From Marinimicrococcus sp033875255 (GTDB lineage Bacteria > Pseudomonadota > Alphaproteobacteria > Geminicoccales > Geminicoccaceae), in assembly GCA_033875255.1 (NCBI GenBank), contig JAWZSN010000009.1:62001-126000 (forward strand): a stretch of DNA of 64,000 nt. The letters are read 5' to 3'. Positions 61,918 to 64,000 of this stretch are shown one piece after another. A program made the position numbers and the translations under genes. Under the pieces are notes generated by a model, which was not told the origin of the DNA, made no database searches, and saw only the letters and a list, made by a program, of their open reading frames with translations. Numbering within the stretch: position 1 is the stretch's first letter; each line of letters opens with the position of its first letter.

Positions 61918-62742
61918 ATGAGCTTTCTTCTGGGCAAGCTCGCCTGGCTCGTCATAAGGCCGAGCAATTTCCTGCTGCTGCTGGCCCTGGCGGGGCTGCT
62001 CGCCGGACGCCGGCCGGCCGGGCGACTGCTGCTGGCGCTGAGCGTCGGCACGATGGCATTGGTCACGGTGCTGCCGGTCGGGCTGGCCGTCATGCGGCCG
62101 CTGGAGGAGCGTTTTGCGGCACCCGACGGCTATCCAGAGACGGTCGACGGGATCGTCGTGCTGGGCGGCGGCATCGACCTAGGCACCTCGGCGAGCCGCG
62201 GCCAGCCGGTGCTGAAGGAGCCTGCCGAGCGTTTCGCGGCGCTCACCGAGCTCGCCCGGCGCTATCCCGGGGCGCGCGTGGTCTTCACCGGCGGCAGTGG
62301 CGAGATCGGTCCGGCGGCGACGAGCGAGGCCGCGGTGATGCGCGACTATGTGCGCCGCCAGGGTCTCGATCCCGGCCGGGTCGCCTTCGAGTCGGAATCC
62401 CGCAACACCAGCGAGAATGCCCGCCTGACCGCCGAGCTGGTGCGGCCGCAGCCGGGCGAGCGCTGGCTGCTGGTGACCTCGGCCGGCCACATGCCCCGGG
62501 CGGTCGGCGCCTTTCGCGCCGCGGGCTGGGATCCGGTCCCGTGGCCGGTCGACTACCGGACCACGGCGAGCCACGAGCTGATCCAGCCGGTCTCCCTCGC
62601 GACGCGCCTGTCGCAGCTCGACGACGCCGCCCATGAATGGGCCGGGCTGCTCTATTACCGCCTGCTTGGCCACAGCGACGTCCTGCTGCCCGCGCCCGCC
62701 GCCACGGCGAGTTCGCTGGCAGCGGGCGGCGGCGGGAGTTAG
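61918..62742 (+). CDS. YdcF-like DUF218 membrane protein
   Basis: The 274-residue protein has two N-terminal membrane segments (FLLLLALAGLLAGRRPAGRL, then ALSVGTMALVTVLPVGLAVM). The DUF218 domain begins near residue 80 (VDGIVVLGGGIDLGTSASRG) and continues with VVFTGGSGEIGPAATSEAAV, SRNTSENARLTAELV, and WLLVTSAGHMPRAVGAFRAA. Members are linked to envelope carbohydrate metabolism (ElyC/SanA), but the exact role is unknown. It begins 17 nt after the MaoC gene. Confidence 0.9.
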   Translation: MSFLLGKLAWLVIRPSNFLLLLALAGLLAGRRPAGRLLLALSVGTMALVTVLPVGLAVMRPLEERFAAPDGYPETVDGIVVLGGGIDLGTSASRGQPVLKEPAERFAALTELARRYPGARVVFTGGSGEIGPAATSEAAVMRDYVRRQGLDPGRVAFESESRNTSENARLTAELVRPQPGERWLLVTSAGHMPRAVGAFRAAGWDPVPWPVDYRTTASHELIQPVSLATRLSQLDDAAHEWAGLLYYRLLGHSDVLLPAPAATASSLAAGGGGS

Positions 62743-62773
62743 GGTGGCCCGTCGAGGTGGGGGGAGGGCTGCA

Positions 62774-63154
62774 ATGACGATCCGGCCGGCACGCGATCTC
62801 GTGGCACAGGCCAATGCCATGGTGGAGACCATCCCGATCGAGCAGGCCCGCCGCCTCTGGGACGAGGGCGAGGTCCAGTTCGTCGATGTCCGCGAGACGG
62901 TCGAGTGGCAGCAGGCCCGGGTGCCGGGCGCCGCCCATGTGCCGCGCGGCTCCCTCGAGTTCCTGGCCGACCCGTCGGTGCCCGGTCACCGCGCCGAGCT
63001 GCATGAAGGCCGCAAGCTGGTGCTCTACTGCGCCGCCGGCGGCCGCTCGGCGCTCGCCGCCAGGACCCTCAAGGACATGGGCTTTCGCGACGTCTGTCAC
63101 GTGGCGGGCGGCTTCGGCGCCTGGCAGCAGGCCGGCTTCCCGGTAGAGCCCTGA
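62774..63154 (+). CDS. Rhodanese-like sulfurtransferase
   Basis: The 126-residue single-domain rhodanese has the active-site loop VLYCAAGGRSALAA with Cys. Other segments are QFVDVRETVEWQQARVPGAA and the C-terminal DVCHVAGGFGAWQQAGFPVE. It transfers sulfane sulfur to an acceptor such as cyanide or a thiol. It begins 31 nt after the DUF218 gene. No signal peptide is seen. Confidence 0.94.
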   Translation: MTIRPARDLVAQANAMVETIPIEQARRLWDEGEVQFVDVRETVEWQQARVPGAAHVPRGSLEFLADPSVPGHRAELHEGRKLVLYCAAGGRSALAARTLKDMGFRDVCHVAGGFGAWQQAGFPVEP

Positions 63155-63296
63155 GCGGGCGCGACTGGCTCGGTATCGAGATATGCTCCTGACGCGTCGG
63201 TAGAGGCGGAGACCGGAATTTTCCGCCATAGAGGCGGGGAGACAAGGCCCGCTCCGGTACCGCCGGTGGCGCGCCGGCCGAGGCAGCTTCGGACCG

Positions 63297-64000
63297 ATGC
63301 AGCAGATCGCCACAAGAAAGGTCGCGGCAGCCGCCGCCAGCAGCCCCTCGCGTCTGCACCTGGTGGTGCTGGGCGCGATCCTCGCGGCAGCCGCGCTGAT
63401 CCGTCTGGGCGGCCTGTTCCACGACCTCCCGGTCTCCTATTTCGGCGACGAGCTGCATCTGGTGCGGCGCGCCATGGCGATGGGCACGGGCGACCTCAAC
63501 CCGCACTGGATCCACAAGCCGACCTTCCTGATCTACCTTTTGCTGGGGGTCTACGGCGCGTTCTACGTGGCCGGCAGCCTGTTGGGGGCATTCGCCTCGC
63601 CGGACGCCTTCGGCGCCTTCTTCCTCGCCGAGATCGGCCCCTTCCTGCTGCTCGGCCGGCTCCTCGTGCTGGCCTTCGGGATGGCATCCGTCGTGCTGGT
63701 CCACCGGATCACCCTGCGGGTCATGGACGACCGGCGCGCGGCCCTCGCGGCGGCAGCGGCGGCCGCCGTGGTGCTGCCCATGGTGGCCCTCTCGCAGGTC
63801 GTGAAGATGGACGTGCCGGCGGCCTGCCTGCTGCTCGCCGCGGTGCTCGCCTACCTCGTCGCCCAGGAGCGCGAGGGCTCCGGCTGGCTCATCCTGGCGG
63901 CGGTGCTGGCCGGCCTGTCGGCCGCCACCAAATATTACGGGGTGACCCTCGTGCCGGTCATCGCGGTCTGCGAGTCCTGGCGCTGGTGGCGCGGCGAGAT
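63297..64000 (+). CDS. Membrane glycosyltransferase, GT39/ArnT-like (3' partial)
   Basis: About 234 residues are visible; the gene continues past the window. The first span is VVLGAILAAAALIRLGG and is followed by SYFGDELHLVRRAMAMGTGD, which holds the acidic pair of GT-C transferases. Further spans include FLIYLLLGVYGAFYVAGSLL and LLLGRLLVLAFGMASVVLVH. Such enzymes use a polyprenyl-phosphate sugar donor to modify proteins or lipid A outside the membrane. The acceptor is unknown. ATG 63297 is weakly supported by a purine-rich upstream region. Confidence 0.82.
   Translation, partial: MQQIATRKVAAAAASSPSRLHLVVLGAILAAAALIRLGGLFHDLPVSYFGDELHLVRRAMAMGTGDLNPHWIHKPTFLIYLLLGVYGAFYVAGSLLGAFASPDAFGAFFLAEIGPFLLLGRLLVLAFGMASVVLVHRITLRVMDDRRAALAAAAAAAVVLPMVALSQVVKMDVPAACLLLAAVLAYLVAQEREGSGWLILAAVLAGLSAATKYYGVTLVPVIAVCESWRWWRGE

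Overview
The window is a high-GC, gene-dense chromosomal segment from an alphaproteobacterium, most plausibly Rhodospirillales- or Geminicoccales-like (inference). The grounds are the gene order mdh-sucC-sucD-sucA-sucB-lpdA, the RegB/RegA redox two-component pair, a phasin, and an exopolysaccharide locus of the XrtA (exosortase A) type. I saw no rRNA, tRNA, CRISPR array, transposase or phage block. Both ends cut through genes: a polysaccharide export protein at base 1 and a membrane glycosyltransferase at base 64000.

Bases 1-16478 are an exopolysaccharide locus. It holds an export protein, a chain-length determinant, a tyrosine autokinase fused in frame to an outer-membrane barrel protein, an ExeA-like ATPase, a DUF3473 polysaccharide deacetylase, a FemAB-like protein and a glycosyltransferase. 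These are followed by two more glycosyltransferases and a flippase on the minus strand, an EpsB-type priming transferase, a second deacetylase and another glycosyltransferase. No exosortase and no PEP-CTERM substrate lie inside the window. The last glycosyltransferase overlaps regB, which overlaps the first of two tandem regA paralogues (16468-19029). After a repeat-bearing gap come a ribbon-helix-helix/PAS-like regulator and a divergent RTX-type secreted protein.

Bases 22575-31623 carry the TCA block: malate dehydrogenase, succinyl-CoA ligase, and 2-oxoglutarate dehydrogenase E1, E2 and E3. A strong hairpin and an antisense 26-codon frame with a perfect Shine-Dalgarno sequence separate E2 from E3. 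Then follow a DMT exporter, a small secreted protein, HtpX, malic enzyme (MaeB), a HigB/HigA-like toxin-antitoxin pair with a clear promoter, and a polar amino acid ABC transporter with two binding proteins. A divergent katA/oxyR pair with an OxyR-like operator comes next.

Bases 44286-64000 are mixed housekeeping and accessory genes. They include a Tat-exported metallo-beta-lactamase-fold hydrolase, a membrane adenylate cyclase carrying a ferredoxin domain, NnrU, an orphan MT-A70 methyltransferase coupled to a tiny membrane protein, a GST and a GGDEF cyclase. Two tandem unknown membrane paralogues, folE with mtnK, a TPR-SPOR protein, a phasin and a short sugar-phosphate transferase follow. 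The segment ends with a flavin reductase, threonine aldolase, an AraC-MGMT fusion, a MaoC hydratase, YdcF and rhodanese proteins and a GT39-like transferase. Several gaps share an interspersed GC-rich repeat, twice as face-to-face pairs.
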